DNA from: Nitronereus sp964503895
GTDB taxonomy: Bacteria > Nitrospirota > Nitrospiria > Nitrospirales > UBA8639
Length of the DNA: 64,000 nt
Direction of reading: 5' to 3'
Assembly: GCA_964503895.1 (NCBI GenBank)
Contig: CAZDCF010000005.1
Span: forward strand, 1-64,000
Of the stretch, positions 1 through 9,119 are shown piece after piece (position 1 is the first letter of the stretch; every line of letters begins with the position of its first letter). Position numbers and translations under genes: made by a program. Under the pieces are notes generated by a model. It was not told the origin of the DNA and ran no database searches. It was given only the letters and a program-made list of their open reading frames with translations.

Positions 1-2629
1 CCGCACGATAGACGGTTTTCGGCGCAGCTCCCTCTCCGCGATTCAAACTAATTTGCTTAGGTTGAGCAGCTTCATCAACTTCATCAGGGTGTTCGCCTTG
101 CACTACTTGCACTTTGAATAAGCGTTCGAGTGCATCGGTTTTGATCAAATCCATCATGCCTGAAAACATGTCAAAGCCTTCACGCTTATATTCAGCCAGG
201 GGATCTTTTTGGCCATACCCTCGGAGCCCTATACCGTCACGCAGCTGATCCATACCTAATAAATGCTCTTTCCAGTGGTGATCGATAACCTGCAAGACCA
301 ACGCTCGTTCGAGCTGATATCGTACTTCAGAGCCAATCTGTTCATCACGTTCTTTTTGCTTTTGTTCAAAAAGCGTTCGCATCCGCTCCAAAATTTCTTC
401 CCGGAGACCATCACGACCCATATCCTCAATATCTTTAACCCTGAAAATCTCGACCCCAAACTGGCCATTCACGGTTTCACTCAAACCCTTTAAATCCCAA
501 GCTTCAGCGTATTCTTCTTCCGGGCAATAGGTAGCAACCATCGAATCAACCACGTCATCGATCCAGTCACGAACATCTTCGCTTAAGGTTTCCCCAGTTA
601 ACACACTACCTCGATGGGTATAGATGATCTCACGCTGTTTATTCATGACATCGTCATATTCAAGAAGCTGTTTTCGAATTTCAAAGTTATGGGCCTCAAC
701 TTTCTTTTGTGCATTTTCAATCGACTTCGTCACCATCTTATGCTCAATCGGCACCCCTTCTTCCATACCTAGTTTGAGCATAAGGTTGGACACGCGCTCT
801 GACGCAAAAATTCGCATTAGATCATCTTCCAGGGAGAGAAAGAACCGCGTCGACCCGGGATCGCCCTGTCGACCTGCCCGACCTCGAAGTTGATTATCGA
901 TCCGACGACTTTCGTGTCGTTCAGTCCCGATAATATGAAGTCCGCCAAAATCCAACACTTCTTTTTTTTCTTTTTCGCATTGAACCGTAATCTTTTCATA
1001 AGCAATTTGCTTCTGTTGCTCTGTAAGATCTTCCCCGCGATAAACCACTTGCTGCTTATACAACGCTTCTGGACTTCCCCCAAGGACAATATCTGTCCCA
1101 CGACCAGCCATGTTAGTGGCCAAAGTCACCGCATTTTTTTGACCAGCCAAGGCAATAATTTCAGCTTCCTTTTCGTGAAACTTGGCATTCAACACGTGAT
1201 GCTTTACGCCCTGATTTTTCAACATAGTGGACAGTCGCTCAGACTTCTCAATAGAAATCGTCCCGACCAGGACGGGTTGCCCAAGATCGTTGTATTCTTT
1301 GATTTCCTCAGCAATCGCATTGAATTTTTCTTTTTCCGTGCGATAGACAACATCTGCATTATCTTCACGAATCATGGGCCTATTCGTGGGAATGACGTTC
1401 ACATCTAAGTTGTAAATCTTAGCAAATTCCGCCGCTTCGGTATCAGCTGTACCTGTCATGCCAGCCAGCTTTTCATACATTCGGAAATAATTTTGGAAGG
1501 TAACCGAAGCTAAGGTCTGGTTCTCATTGGCAATCTTGACGCCTTCTTTCGCCTCAACTGCTTGATGCAGGCCATCACTCCATCGACGCCCCGGCATCAA
1601 ACGTCCAGTAAACTCATCAACAATCTGCACTTCGCCATCCTTGACCACGTAATCCACATCACGCTTATAAATAGCATGCGCTTGCAAAGCCTTCACCACA
1701 TGGTGGACCAAGCTAAGGTTTCGCATGTCATAGAGATTTTCAACCCCCAATAACTTCTCAACACGCGCATTTCCCTCTTCGGTCAAAGCAGCGGTCTTTG
1801 ACTTCTCTTCGATAGTGTAATCTTGTTCGGGCTTTAATTGAGGAATGATGCGGTTAATCTGGTGGTACAAATTAGTGTTTTCTTCGGTAGGTCCGGAAAT
1901 GATGAGAGGAGTACGTGCTTCATCGATGAGAATACTATCCACCTCATCGACAATAGCGTAGTACAGTTTCCTCTGCACTCGCTGCTTCAGGTCCGTCACC
2001 ACCAGATTATCCCGAAGATAATCAAACCCAAATTCATTGTTAGTCCCATAAGTAATATCAGCGCAATAGGCCTCATGTCTCGTGCAAGGCCGAAGGTTAT
2101 TCAACCTTTTGTCTTCAGCTTCGTATTTGTGGTCATAGAGAAATGACGATTCATGTTGAATGATGCCAACAGAACAGCCCAGTGAATGATAGACCACTCC
2201 CATCCATTGGGCGTCACGCTTGGCTAAATAATCATTTACCGTCACCAAATGGACGCCTTTTCCAGTGAGCGAGTTAAGGTACACCGGTAACGTAGCCACC
2301 AAGGTTTTCCCTTCACCTGTTTTCATTTCAGAGATTTTCCCTTGGTTAAGGACCATTCCACCTAAAAGTTGCACATCGAAATGGCGCATACCTAAATTTC
2401 GGCGAGAGGCCTCTCGGCACACAGCAAACGCTTCGGGCAGAACATCGTCTAAAGTTTCACCAGCTTCGATTCGTTTTTTAAAGGTTTGAGTTTTATCTGA
2501 CAGCGCTTCGTCAGACAGGGACTGGAGTGAAGATTCCATATCATTGATTTGAAAGACAATCGGCTGCAAGGCTTTCAGTTCCCGTTCATTTTTACTGCCA
2601 AAAACTAGGTTAAGGAGTCGAACAAACAT
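1..2629 (-). CDS. secA: SecA preprotein translocase ATPase, C-terminus cut by window edge
   Basis: SecA is the ATPase that drives preproteins through SecYEG at the inner membrane. The reading frame is open from the ATG at 2629 to the left edge, about 876 residues. Walker A MKTGEGKT lies near residues 102-109, the Walker B region DEVDSILIDEAR near 226 and the helicase motif VI region GRAGRQGDPG near 582, followed by LEDDLMRIF. The last visible residues (NRGEGAAPKTVYR) are the linker that normally precedes the zinc-binding SecB-interaction tail, so only the last 25 or so residues are missing (SecA is usually about 900 aa). The start is supported by the typical N-terminus with FGSKNERELK. The gene stands alone and diverges from the TonB operon. 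Confidence 0.97.
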   Translation of the reverse strand, partial: MFVRLLNLVFGSKNERELKALQPIVFQINDMESSLQSLSDEALSDKTQTFKKRIEAGETLDDVLPEAFAVCREASRRNLGMRHFDVQLLGGMVLNQGKISEMKTGEGKTLVATLPVYLNSLTGKGVHLVTVNDYLAKRDAQWMGVVYHSLGCSVGIIQHESSFLYDHKYEAEDKRLNNLRPCTRHEAYCADITYGTNNEFGFDYLRDNLVVTDLKQRVQRKLYYAIVDEVDSILIDEARTPLIISGPTEENTNLYHQINRIIPQLKPEQDYTIEEKSKTAALTEEGNARVEKLLGVENLYDMRNLSLVHHVVKALQAHAIYKRDVDYVVKDGEVQIVDEFTGRLMPGRRWSDGLHQAVEAKEGVKIANENQTLASVTFQNYFRMYEKLAGMTGTADTEAAEFAKIYNLDVNVIPTNRPMIREDNADVVYRTEKEKFNAIAEEIKEYNDLGQPVLVGTISIEKSERLSTMLKNQGVKHHVLNAKFHEKEAEIIALAGQKNAVTLATNMAGRGTDIVLGGSPEALYKQQVVYRGEDLTEQQKQIAYEKITVQCEKEKKEVLDFGGLHIIGTERHESRRIDNQLRGRAGRQGDPGSTRFFLSLEDDLMRIFASERVSNLMLKLGMEEGVPIEHKMVTKSIENAQKKVEAHNFEIRKQLLEYDDVMNKQREIIYTHRGSVLTGETLSEDVRDWIDDVVDSMVATYCPEEEYAEAWDLKGLSETVNGQFGVEIFRVKDIEDMGRDGLREEILERMRTLFEQKQKERDEQIGSEVRYQLERALVLQVIDHHWKEHLLGMDQLRDGIGLRGYGQKDPLAEYKREGFDMFSGMMDLIKTDALERLFKVQVVQGEHPDEVDEAAQPKQISLNRGEGAAPKTVYRA

Positions 2630-3021
2630 AGATTTTTCCAGGGGTTCGGTTTAGAAATGAAAATAGGCGATTTGTCTCGTATACTCTCTGTCGTAGTAGT
2701 ATACCTGAATGGAATCTTGAATCAACCGTGTATCTAGGGCGAACAGAGCCAAAAAATCAAATGCAACCACTAGACGTTTGCTGGGTCATTGAATCCTGTG
2801 ATACGGTAAGGGCCTATGGGATGCTGTCTATCCGTTTCTTTGTCTGACTAAGACAGGGAAGATTTTTATCACTATTTTTTCAATCAACAGACGAGTCTCT
2901 TACACCCTTGTAGATCCCCCTTAACAAAATGTCCGAAGGACACCATAAACATTCGTTTTACCGTAATTTTAAATGAGAATCAGTGAGGATGTTTTTTATT
3001 GTCTAAGCCATCTATAGTCTC
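2630..3021. other. Intergenic region between divergent secA and the TonB operon
   Basis: This 392-nt stretch has no convincing ORF. It must hold the secA promoter (minus) and the promoter of the plus-strand TonB operon. A short perfect dyad, TGTCCGAAGGACA, lies at 2930-2942, and a Fur-like half site is described separately. I could not assign confident -35/-10 boxes for either gene. Confidence 0.5.
2968..2985 (+). promoter_or_regulatory. Possible Fur-family half-site upstream of the TonB operon
   Basis: The core AATGAGAATCA resembles one half of a Fur box (Fur boxes are built on GATAAT/AATGAGAATC-type units), and it sits about 40 nt before the first TonB-domain gene. The second half is poorly conserved, so this is only a candidate. 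Iron control would fit a TonB/ExbB/ExbD operon. Confidence 0.25.
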
Positions 3022-3624
3022 ATGGCACCTTTTTTAACAGTTTGGGATCACTCACGAATTCCGATTGTTCTGATCTGCTTCTTGCTAGTGACCTTCTGTC
3101 TGGTCGTAAGATCTGGCCAAGCAGAAGACCTCTTCGAGGAGCCTGTCGAAATACTTGAAACCATTGAAGTGCCTGCTACAGCTCTTGTCCAAGGAAAAAG
3201 AAACATTTCAATCCCCTTTCCCGCAATGAAGGATTTAGCCCCTCTTCCAACTGGATATCAAATTCAACGTGATCCGATTCAGCAGAATGATCACAAGATT
3301 AATCTAATAAAGGTCGCGCGTGATCCCATCGCTGACATTAGAGGAAAAAGAAAACCTGTCCGTCCTGCCAAAGCCGAACATCCACCCTATCCCCAATTTG
3401 CTAGGGCACAAGGTTGGGAAGGCACGGTGGTCCTTCGCATTAAAGTCAATCAGGCAGGCACTGTGGACTCCATCAGAACTCGCAAAAGTTCTGGGTTCCC
3501 CATTCTTGATGACAGCGCGATCCAATCGGTGAAAACCTGGAGGTTTGAACCGGCCAAGGATGGAGAGTTTCCTATCCCAGTAACGGTGGATCTTCCTATT
3601 CGCTTTGATCTCGATGAGCAGTAA
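3022..3624 (+). CDS. Exported TonB C-terminal-domain protein (TonB family)
   Basis: 200 aa. A hydrophobic segment at about residues 13-30 (signal peptide or membrane anchor) is followed at 40-52 by EPVEILETIEVPA, then a linker and a TonB C-terminal domain from about residue 115 to the end. The CTD shows the family pattern YPQFARAQGWEGTVVLRI, then SGFPILDDSAI and WRFEPAKDG. TonB C-terminal domains contact the TonB box of outer-membrane receptors or dimerise. This protein lacks the long proline-rich spacer of classical TonB, so it may be an accessory energy-coupling or periplasmic protein. It heads an operon with TPR, TonB, ExbB and ExbD genes. The segment VEILET recurs in the TonB-CTD protein at 14410-14850. 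Function beyond the family is inference. Confidence 0.8.
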   Translation: MAPFLTVWDHSRIPIVLICFLLVTFCLVVRSGQAEDLFEEPVEILETIEVPATALVQGKRNISIPFPAMKDLAPLPTGYQIQRDPIQQNDHKINLIKVARDPIADIRGKRKPVRPAKAEHPPYPQFARAQGWEGTVVLRIKVNQAGTVDSIRTRKSSGFPILDDSAIQSVKTWRFEPAKDGEFPIPVTVDLPIRFDLDEQ

Positions 3625-3656
3625 TTTTGATTGATCTATTTACCTGCAGGGACATT

Positions 3657-4715
3657 ATGAATCCACAATCATCTTTACTTCATACTTTTCGAATAATACT
3701 CCTTTCCGTATTACTAGGAGTTTGTTGGACGATCGCAAGTCTGGCGCACGAAGCCCAAACTCTTTATAATCAAGCACTTTCCCAAGTTCAGCAGCAGAAT
3801 TTCTCAGAAGCCGCAAAATCCTTACAGCAAACGCTCAAAGAATTCCCTCGCTTTGCAAACGCACATCATTTATTAGGCGTAGTATTGTTCAACGGACTTA
3901 ACCAATCCGACAAAGCGATTAAACATTTGGAACAAGCCGTTTCACTGCATCCGAATTTTTCCCGCGCCTATCTTGATCTTGGGTTAGTCCATCAACATAC
4001 CGGCAATTTTCCAAAGGCTAAACTTGCACTACAAAAAGCCATGGAAATTTACCCGCGCTACGTAGAGGCCCAACTCAATTTAGCGTTTGTCTTTGACAAA
4101 ATGCACGCCACCCGAGAAGCTATAGGAGCCTACCAGGCAGCGCTAAAACTGAACCCCAATCAACAAGCGGCGCTCTATAACCTTGCCACACTATATGATA
4201 GCCAGGGGAACATCAAACAAGCCAAACAGTATTTGGAAAAGTTGACTCATATTGATCCTAATCATGCAAATGCCTGGTTAATTTTGGCACAATTGGCTGA
4301 GAAGCAGAACCAAACCAAACAAGCTATTCAGGCATACCAACGTGCATTGCGTGCCAATAATAATTTGCTCGAGGCCCACTATGCTCTAGGGTTTTTGTTT
4401 CAGGCGCAAGACCAATCCCAAGAGGCTTCAGAACATTTCAAACAAGTTATCCGACTCGATTCAAAACATGCGGAAGCTCACTTAAACCTTGGTGTCCTCT
4501 ATGCAAACTTAGATAAACTGGACCAAGCTGAGAAAGAATACCGGTCTGCAATTTCCCTCAATCCCAAGTTGGTCGAGGCATATTATAACCTTGGCGTATT
4601 CTACGAGTTCTACCGAAAAGATACAGGTCGCGCATTGGCCCAATATCGAAAATATGCTGAACTTGGTGGCCAAGACAAACGAGTAGGAAATCTGCTGAAG
4701 AAAACCAGTCAATGA
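3657..4715 (+). CDS. Exported tetratricopeptide-repeat (TPR) protein
   Basis: 352 aa from the ATG at 3657, which has a weak CAGGGA upstream. A TTG at 3627 in the same frame would add ten residues but lacks a ribosome site. A signal-peptide-like segment at about residues 8-30 ends near ASLAHEA, followed by about nine consecutive TPR units with the usual pattern (for example ANAHHLLGVVLF, AYLDLGLVHQHTGNF, AHLNLGVLYANLDK). TPR arrays are protein-interaction scaffolds, so it probably organises the TonB machinery in the periplasm. It follows the TonB-CTD gene by 32 nt and overlaps tonB by 4 nt (ATGA), so it is co-translated with the energy-transduction complex. TPR proteins are known partners of TonB systems in some bacteria. 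The exact role here is inference. Confidence 0.82.
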   Translation: MNPQSSLLHTFRIILLSVLLGVCWTIASLAHEAQTLYNQALSQVQQQNFSEAAKSLQQTLKEFPRFANAHHLLGVVLFNGLNQSDKAIKHLEQAVSLHPNFSRAYLDLGLVHQHTGNFPKAKLALQKAMEIYPRYVEAQLNLAFVFDKMHATREAIGAYQAALKLNPNQQAALYNLATLYDSQGNIKQAKQYLEKLTHIDPNHANAWLILAQLAEKQNQTKQAIQAYQRALRANNNLLEAHYALGFLFQAQDQSQEASEHFKQVIRLDSKHAEAHLNLGVLYANLDKLDQAEKEYRSAISLNPKLVEAYYNLGVFYEFYRKDTGRALAQYRKYAELGGQDKRVGNLLKKTSQ

Positions 4716-5683
4716 CTTTCGTGCCCACTGCTGATATTCGCATAAACTATACAATTCCACCATTTTTGCCATTCTGGGCATGGTCCGTACTCGTTCATAT
4801 TGGGACCGTTACACTGTTTAGTTTCGTTCATTTTGCGGACAAGATCGAGCGCACCAACTCTACTGTGCAAGTAACATTAGTCGAAGCAAGTTTTCCTGTC
4901 CATAAATCTCAGGCCAATCGCTCAAAATCAACAGAAGCAACAGCTAAACGCCCTCACCTAATTAACACTCGGCGACCAATTCCCCCTGTGCCCACCCAAG
5001 AAATCCCAACCCCTCAGGGTTATTATGCTCCTTTTCTTAAGACTCCAGTGGTACGGACCACCCTGACACAAATAGCAACATCTGTGAAATCACAAGAAAG
5101 AAGGAGGCCAACACAGCGTCGAGTTCTACAAGATCACCGCGCCACTGACCACTTAAATCTCAGGAATTACCTAAAGGTTGCTCAGCGGCAAACGGTTCAA
5201 CGTTCAGGATACCAAGGCCGGCTTCCTTCTACAGTTCAAACACAAGTTGCATCAAATAGCCTTAACATAACATCCGCAATGCCACTGGGCAGTATACCCA
5301 TGGAAATCCAACGCCCAATTACCCTGCATTCTAAAAAGGATAACCGAGATACGATCAAACCCAATATACTTTTGGCAAAACCATCCAACTCCACCGGATT
5401 TTCTAAGTCAAAAGCCAAGTTCGGAGGAGCCGTACCCCTAGTCTACCCCTTAATTGCTAAAAAAAATGAATGGGAAGGCACCGTCAGAATACGAGTTGTG
5501 GTTCAGCCGAGCGGATTCCCAGAGACGATTAGCATAAAAAAAACTAGCGGGCACACGGTGTTAGATAATGCGGCAATCGAGGCAATTCGGAAGACTCGCT
5601 TTATTCCAGCCAAAGATGGCAACATTCCAGTTCGAAGCATTGTTGAGATTCCTATTAAATTTGATTTAAAAAATCCCACGTAA
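4712..5683 (+). CDS. tonB: TonB energy transducer
   Basis: 323 aa with classic TonB architecture: a short cytoplasmic N-terminus, one membrane anchor at about residues 18-41 (FWAWSVLVHIGTVTLFSF) with the His typical of TonB anchors, a long basic and proline-containing periplasmic linker, and a C-terminal domain from about residue 235 with VYPLIAKKNEWEGTVRIRV, SGHTVLDNAAI and TRFIPAKDG. TonB transmits proton motive force harvested by ExbB/ExbD to outer-membrane receptors. It is longer than E. coli TonB (239 aa), mainly in the linker. It overlaps the TPR gene by 4 nt and precedes exbB by 25 nt. Confidence 0.9.
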   Translation: MTFVPTADIRINYTIPPFLPFWAWSVLVHIGTVTLFSFVHFADKIERTNSTVQVTLVEASFPVHKSQANRSKSTEATAKRPHLINTRRPIPPVPTQEIPTPQGYYAPFLKTPVVRTTLTQIATSVKSQERRRPTQRRVLQDHRATDHLNLRNYLKVAQRQTVQRSGYQGRLPSTVQTQVASNSLNITSAMPLGSIPMEIQRPITLHSKKDNRDTIKPNILLAKPSNSTGFSKSKAKFGGAVPLVYPLIAKKNEWEGTVRIRVVVQPSGFPETISIKKTSGHTVLDNAAIEAIRKTRFIPAKDGNIPVRSIVEIPIKFDLKNPT

Positions 5684-5708
5684 CCACTTACACGAAAGTC
5701 ACACTATC

Positions 5709-6290
5709 ATGATTCAAATACTTATCGCCGGCGGATGGATGATGATTCCCATTGTCCTGTGTTCGCTCGTGGCACTGGCCATTGTTTTGGAACGTAGTTG
5801 GTACTTTTACCACATAATAACCAATGACAATGCCGACCGTATGGTCCGACTAACCATACAGGGAAAATTCTCGGACGCGCTGGCGTTGAATGAACAAAAG
5901 ACCAGTGCAATTCTCCGCGTCTTAACAGCGGGTATACATGCACGATCCTCTGGTCCTGAGAAAGCAATGGAGGTCGCTGGGATTGGAGAGCTAGCGAGCA
6001 TGAAACGCGGAATGTCCGCGCTAGATACAATTATTACGTTAGCCCCTTTGCTTGGCCTACTTGGCACAATCATTGGCATGATTGATTCATTTGGCATTAT
6101 GGCGGATCAAGGAATCGGCCAACCTCACGCGGTAACTGGCGGCGTAGCAGAAGCCCTAATATGTACCGCCGCAGGGATTTTCGTCGCAGTGATTGCCTTA
6201 GTACCTTATAATTACTTTCTCTCCTGCATCGAGGAACAAACTGAATTAATTGAGTACTACGCCACTCGTATTGAATCAGCGTTAAAATAA
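5709..6290 (+). CDS. exbB: ExbB/TolQ-family proton channel subunit
   Basis: 193 aa MotA/TolQ/ExbB family protein. Three membrane segments are visible at about residues 8-30, 107-128 (TLAPLLGLLGTIIGMI) and 147-170 (GIFVAVIALVPYNYF). The TLAPLLGLLGTIIGMI stretch is the family signature. ExbB pentamers with ExbD form the proton-driven motor that energises TonB. The gene sits directly after tonB and 19 nt before exbD, which favours ExbB over TolQ. Length is slightly short of E. coli ExbB (244 aa) because the N-terminal periplasmic region is short. Confidence 0.92.
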   Translation: MIQILIAGGWMMIPIVLCSLVALAIVLERSWYFYHIITNDNADRMVRLTIQGKFSDALALNEQKTSAILRVLTAGIHARSSGPEKAMEVAGIGELASMKRGMSALDTIITLAPLLGLLGTIIGMIDSFGIMADQGIGQPHAVTGGVAEALICTAAGIFVAVIALVPYNYFLSCIEEQTELIEYYATRIESALK

Positions 6291-6309
6291 ATCACGGACA
6301 AACCATTCA

Positions 6310-6717
6310 GTGCGCCTGCCTTACACTACAAAAAGGAAAGTTCGAATTGAGATCATTCCCATGATCGACACCATGTTTTTTCTGTTGGTGTTCTTCATGA
6401 TTGCAACGCTCTCAATGACCATACAAAAAGGGATACAGGTCGACCTACCAACAGCAGGTTCGTCCACGGATCATATTCCGGAACAAGTATCTCTCACACT
6501 TACAAAAAAAGGGGAGCTGTTCTTTAATAAAAATCCCATTGTAGTCTTGGAGCTTGAACCTCGTTTGCAAAGTCTACTACAAAATGGTCGTGAGATTTCG
6601 GTCGTCATTAACGCCGATAAAGCTGTTGCACATGGACGTGTAATTGAGGTTATGGACGCTGTGAGGAAAACAGGTATTTTCAAAATGGCGATAGCAACCA
6701 AACCAAAAACACGATAG
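6310..6717 (+). CDS. exbD: ExbD/TolR-family motor subunit
   Basis: 135 aa from a GTG start at 6310. A basic N-terminus is followed by one membrane helix at about residues 18-38 that carries the conserved pore aspartate (Asp20 in PMIDTMFFLLVFF), the proton-path residue of ExbD/TolR. The rest is the periplasmic domain ending AVAHGRVIEVMDAVRKTG, typical of the family. It works with ExbB and TonB in the inner membrane. Gene order tonB-exbB-exbD is canonical. Confidence 0.9.
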   Translation: MRLPYTTKRKVRIEIIPMIDTMFFLLVFFMIATLSMTIQKGIQVDLPTAGSSTDHIPEQVSLTLTKKGELFFNKNPIVVLELEPRLQSLLQNGREISVVINADKAVAHGRVIEVMDAVRKTGIFKMAIATKPKTR

Positions 6718-6811
6718 CCGAAATCCTTTATTGCCTCGCTCTTCTGCATAACATAATCTCTAAACTGGCGCCCACCTTGCTATTCAGCGTTTTTGATAGA
6801 ATCGGACATAA

Positions 6812-7408
6812 ATGAAAAATTTTCTCGTCATTGGATTTATCATAATAGCTGGTCTTCTGATTGGGATTGTGTGGTTTTTACCAGACGCTTTTAATGCCAA
6901 GGGCAAACCACCGGAATGGGAGATGTCCATGGCTAGATTTGCGAGACACTTGGCGACTCCCAGTCAATGGCGCGATGCAAGTAATCCTTTAGTGACTACT
7001 CCAGAAGTCATGGCTAATGCCCTCCATCACTTTGCGGATCATTGTGCCACGTGCCACGCCAACGACGGCAGCGGAAAAACCCCGATGGGACCCAATTTTT
7101 ACCCTCCGGTCCCGGATCTTCGATCCGAGACCATTCAGTCAATGTCGGACGGGAAATTGTTTTACGTGATTCATTTTGGCATTCGCTTTACTGGTATGCC
7201 AGCTTGGGGTAAAGGAAACCCCGAAAATGATACGGAAAGTTGGGAACTTGTCCATTTCATTCGGCACCTTCCTGACATTACACCGGAAGAAATTGCCCAG
7301 ATGAAAGAATTCAATCCAATGACTACACAAGAACGCGCTGAACAAGAAGCCATGGATGCATTCTTATCAGGGAAAGATTTTGAGTCTCCATCAGAACATC
7401 ATCATTAA
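6812..7408 (+). CDS. Membrane-anchored monohaem cytochrome c
   Basis: 198 aa. An uncleaved N-terminal anchor or signal segment (about 3-23) precedes one haem-binding CATCH at 78-82, with the nearby family sequence HCATCHANDGSG and a likely axial Met at about 129 (FTGMPAWGKG). This is a class I cytochrome c (cytochrome_CBB3/cytC6-like) facing the periplasm and probably carrying electrons. The C-terminus is acidic and ends in EHHH. It follows exbD by 94 nt on the same strand and is followed after 16 nt by a small exported protein, so it may belong to the same transcript. The link between electron transfer and the TonB motor is only contextual. Confidence 0.9.
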   Translation: MKNFLVIGFIIIAGLLIGIVWFLPDAFNAKGKPPEWEMSMARFARHLATPSQWRDASNPLVTTPEVMANALHHFADHCATCHANDGSGKTPMGPNFYPPVPDLRSETIQSMSDGKLFYVIHFGIRFTGMPAWGKGNPENDTESWELVHFIRHLPDITPEEIAQMKEFNPMTTQERAEQEAMDAFLSGKDFESPSEHHH

Positions 7409-7424
7409 CCATAAAGGATATTTC

Positions 7425-7736
7425 ATGAAACGATCTCTTGCACTCATTGTAGTCACTGCTATTCTCTCATTTCCTCTAGTTGTGGAAGCCCATGGTAGCG
7501 CTACCCATGTTCTCGGCACCGTTACCAAGACAGCAAATGATAAAGTCACCGTCAAAACTCCAAAGGGAGAAATCGTGATCATTTATTTTCGTAATGATAC
7601 GATTTTTCAGCAAAATGGGGTCACCAGCGCTGATGCGCGCCCCAAAGTGGGAAATCGCCTGATTGCAGAAGCAGCTAAAATTGGAGGCAAGTTAGTTGCT
7701 GTGGAAGTTAAATTTGCAACCCCAAAAATTAAGTAG
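7425..7736 (+). CDS. Small exported protein of unknown function (DUF5666-like)
   Basis: 103 aa from the ATG at 7425, chosen because AAAGGA precedes it by 7 nt and because it begins a clear signal peptide (MKRSLALIVVTAILSF, cleaved after about VEAHG). The mature part is a small beta-rich domain with VLGTVTKTANDKVTVKTPKG and a repeated basic/hydrophobic strand pattern, resembling DUF5666/OB-like periplasmic domains. No catalytic motif is visible. It lies between cytochrome c and a sulfotransferase on the same strand. Function not recognised. Confidence 0.7.
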   Translation: MKRSLALIVVTAILSFPLVVEAHGSATHVLGTVTKTANDKVTVKTPKGEIVIIYFRNDTIFQQNGVTSADARPKVGNRLIAEAAKIGGKLVAVEVKFATPKIK

Positions 7737-7780
7737 TCACAAAATGCCTTGTACTTGAATATCTCAACATACTATTACTC

Positions 7781-9007
7781 TTGAACATCCTTCCCCTCAT
7801 CAAATTGTTTAATGCCAGTGGAGCACGATTGCGCGAATTTGGCCTACCTTTGGTCGAATTCGACACACAATCCTGTATAGCTGAGGCCCAACGAAAAACT
7901 GGGCTTCAGGATTTTGGCGACACGACTTTCTTAGAACCTTTACAAATCCTTATGGAAGCTTGCGAGCAGGAAGCAAACCTATCGATGGTGGGTCGCCTGG
8001 CTGTCAAAAACGAGACTATTCGACTCCTTACTAATCGCTTGCAACTCATTCAGGATCGAAAAACCCATGATGGGATTGAACAAGAACGCATTAAAGCGCC
8101 CATCATTATTCTTGGACTTCCCCGAACGGGATCAACCTTATTGCACAATCTTTTGGCGCAAGACCCAACAAACCGCGTACCTCGGCTGTGGGAAACCGTG
8201 ACACCTTCTCCACCTCCTGGACACCCACATTCATCGGCAGAACCGCGCATACAGCATACGAACAAACTCCTAAAGGGATTTTATTTGGCTGCGCCTAAAT
8301 TCAAGATCGTTTACCCCATGACAGCCCTGGACCCAGCAGAATGCGTAACCATAATGGCCCATAGTTTCAGCAGCGCACAATTCCAAAGTACCTATCATAT
8401 TCCTTCGTATCAAAAATGGCTGGCGAATGCTGTCCTGCGTCGGGCCTATGTTGAACATCGACAATTTCTCCAGCATCTCCAATGGAACTATCAACCCCAA
8501 CAATGGGTACTCAAAGCGCCACCGCATATCTTTGCCCCTGAAGCCTTGCTGTCCGTATACCCTGATGCCAAAGTTATTCAGACCCACCGATCACCTTATG
8601 CCGTTCTAGGATCAGTGACTAGTTTTGATATCATTCTCCGGCAAACATTCAGTCGATCGGTTGACCCACAACAAATAGGCCAAGAGGCTTTATCGCAATG
8701 GTCACAAGCCGTTCAACTGTTCATGAACTTTCGTGATTCCCAAGCAACAAACAATAGTCAATTTTACGATATGTTGTACACAAATCTCTCGCAAAATCCC
8801 ATAGAAGCCATTCGCAAAATGTATGCTCATTTTGGACTAACGCTAACAAATAGAGCGGAACAAAACATGAAAGAATTTTTAAAAAAGAACCCCAAACATA
8901 AAAATGGAAAACATCGATATTCCTTGTCACAATATGGGCTAAACGAGGTTCAAATATCTTCTCACTTTAAAGCCTATATGCACCGGTACAAACTTGATGC
9001 CTCATGA
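7781..9007 (+). CDS. Sulfotransferase-family protein (PAPS-dependent type)
   Basis: 408 aa from a TTG start at 7781. The 5'-phosphosulfate-binding loop is visible as ILGLPRTGSTLLHNLL near residues 110-125, and the 3'-phosphate-binding region as VIQTHRSPYAVLGSVTSF further on. These are the two PAPS signatures of the Sulfotransfer_3 family. Such enzymes transfer sulfate from PAPS to hydroxyl or amino groups of small molecules, lipids or polysaccharides. The acceptor cannot be read from sequence. It is the last gene of the plus-strand run that begins with the TonB genes (44-nt gap), and it precedes the Mla-type lipid genes. No clear ribosome site is visible, so the start is uncertain. Confidence 0.82.
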   Translation: MNILPLIKLFNASGARLREFGLPLVEFDTQSCIAEAQRKTGLQDFGDTTFLEPLQILMEACEQEANLSMVGRLAVKNETIRLLTNRLQLIQDRKTHDGIEQERIKAPIIILGLPRTGSTLLHNLLAQDPTNRVPRLWETVTPSPPPGHPHSSAEPRIQHTNKLLKGFYLAAPKFKIVYPMTALDPAECVTIMAHSFSSAQFQSTYHIPSYQKWLANAVLRRAYVEHRQFLQHLQWNYQPQQWVLKAPPHIFAPEALLSVYPDAKVIQTHRSPYAVLGSVTSFDIILRQTFSRSVDPQQIGQEALSQWSQAVQLFMNFRDSQATNNSQFYDMLYTNLSQNPIEAIRKMYAHFGLTLTNRAEQNMKEFLKKNPKHKNGKHRYSLSQYGLNEVQISSHFKAYMHRYKLDAS

Positions 9008-9101
9008 CCATCCCTTACTATCCATGACTTGAAATGCCTAAACCATAAAAATCTATAAAAATCAAACAAATAAAAACTAAATCTGAAAATTCATTGAGTT
9101 T

Positions 9102-9110
9102 TGATATAAT
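9102..9110 (+). promoter_or_regulatory. Extended -10 promoter of mlaC
   Basis: TGATATAAT is a perfect extended -10 element (TGn plus TATAAT). The mlaC ATG at 9120 lies only 9 nt after it, so a normal start point would give a leaderless or almost leaderless mRNA. No Shine-Dalgarno is seen before that ATG, which agrees with this. Confidence 0.6.
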
Positions 9111-9119
9111 TAATCTTAT

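Noticed and set aside
890..1408. 172-aa plus-strand ORF opposite secA
   Set aside because: It is antisense to the conserved SecA coding frame, has no ribosome site and shows no family pattern.
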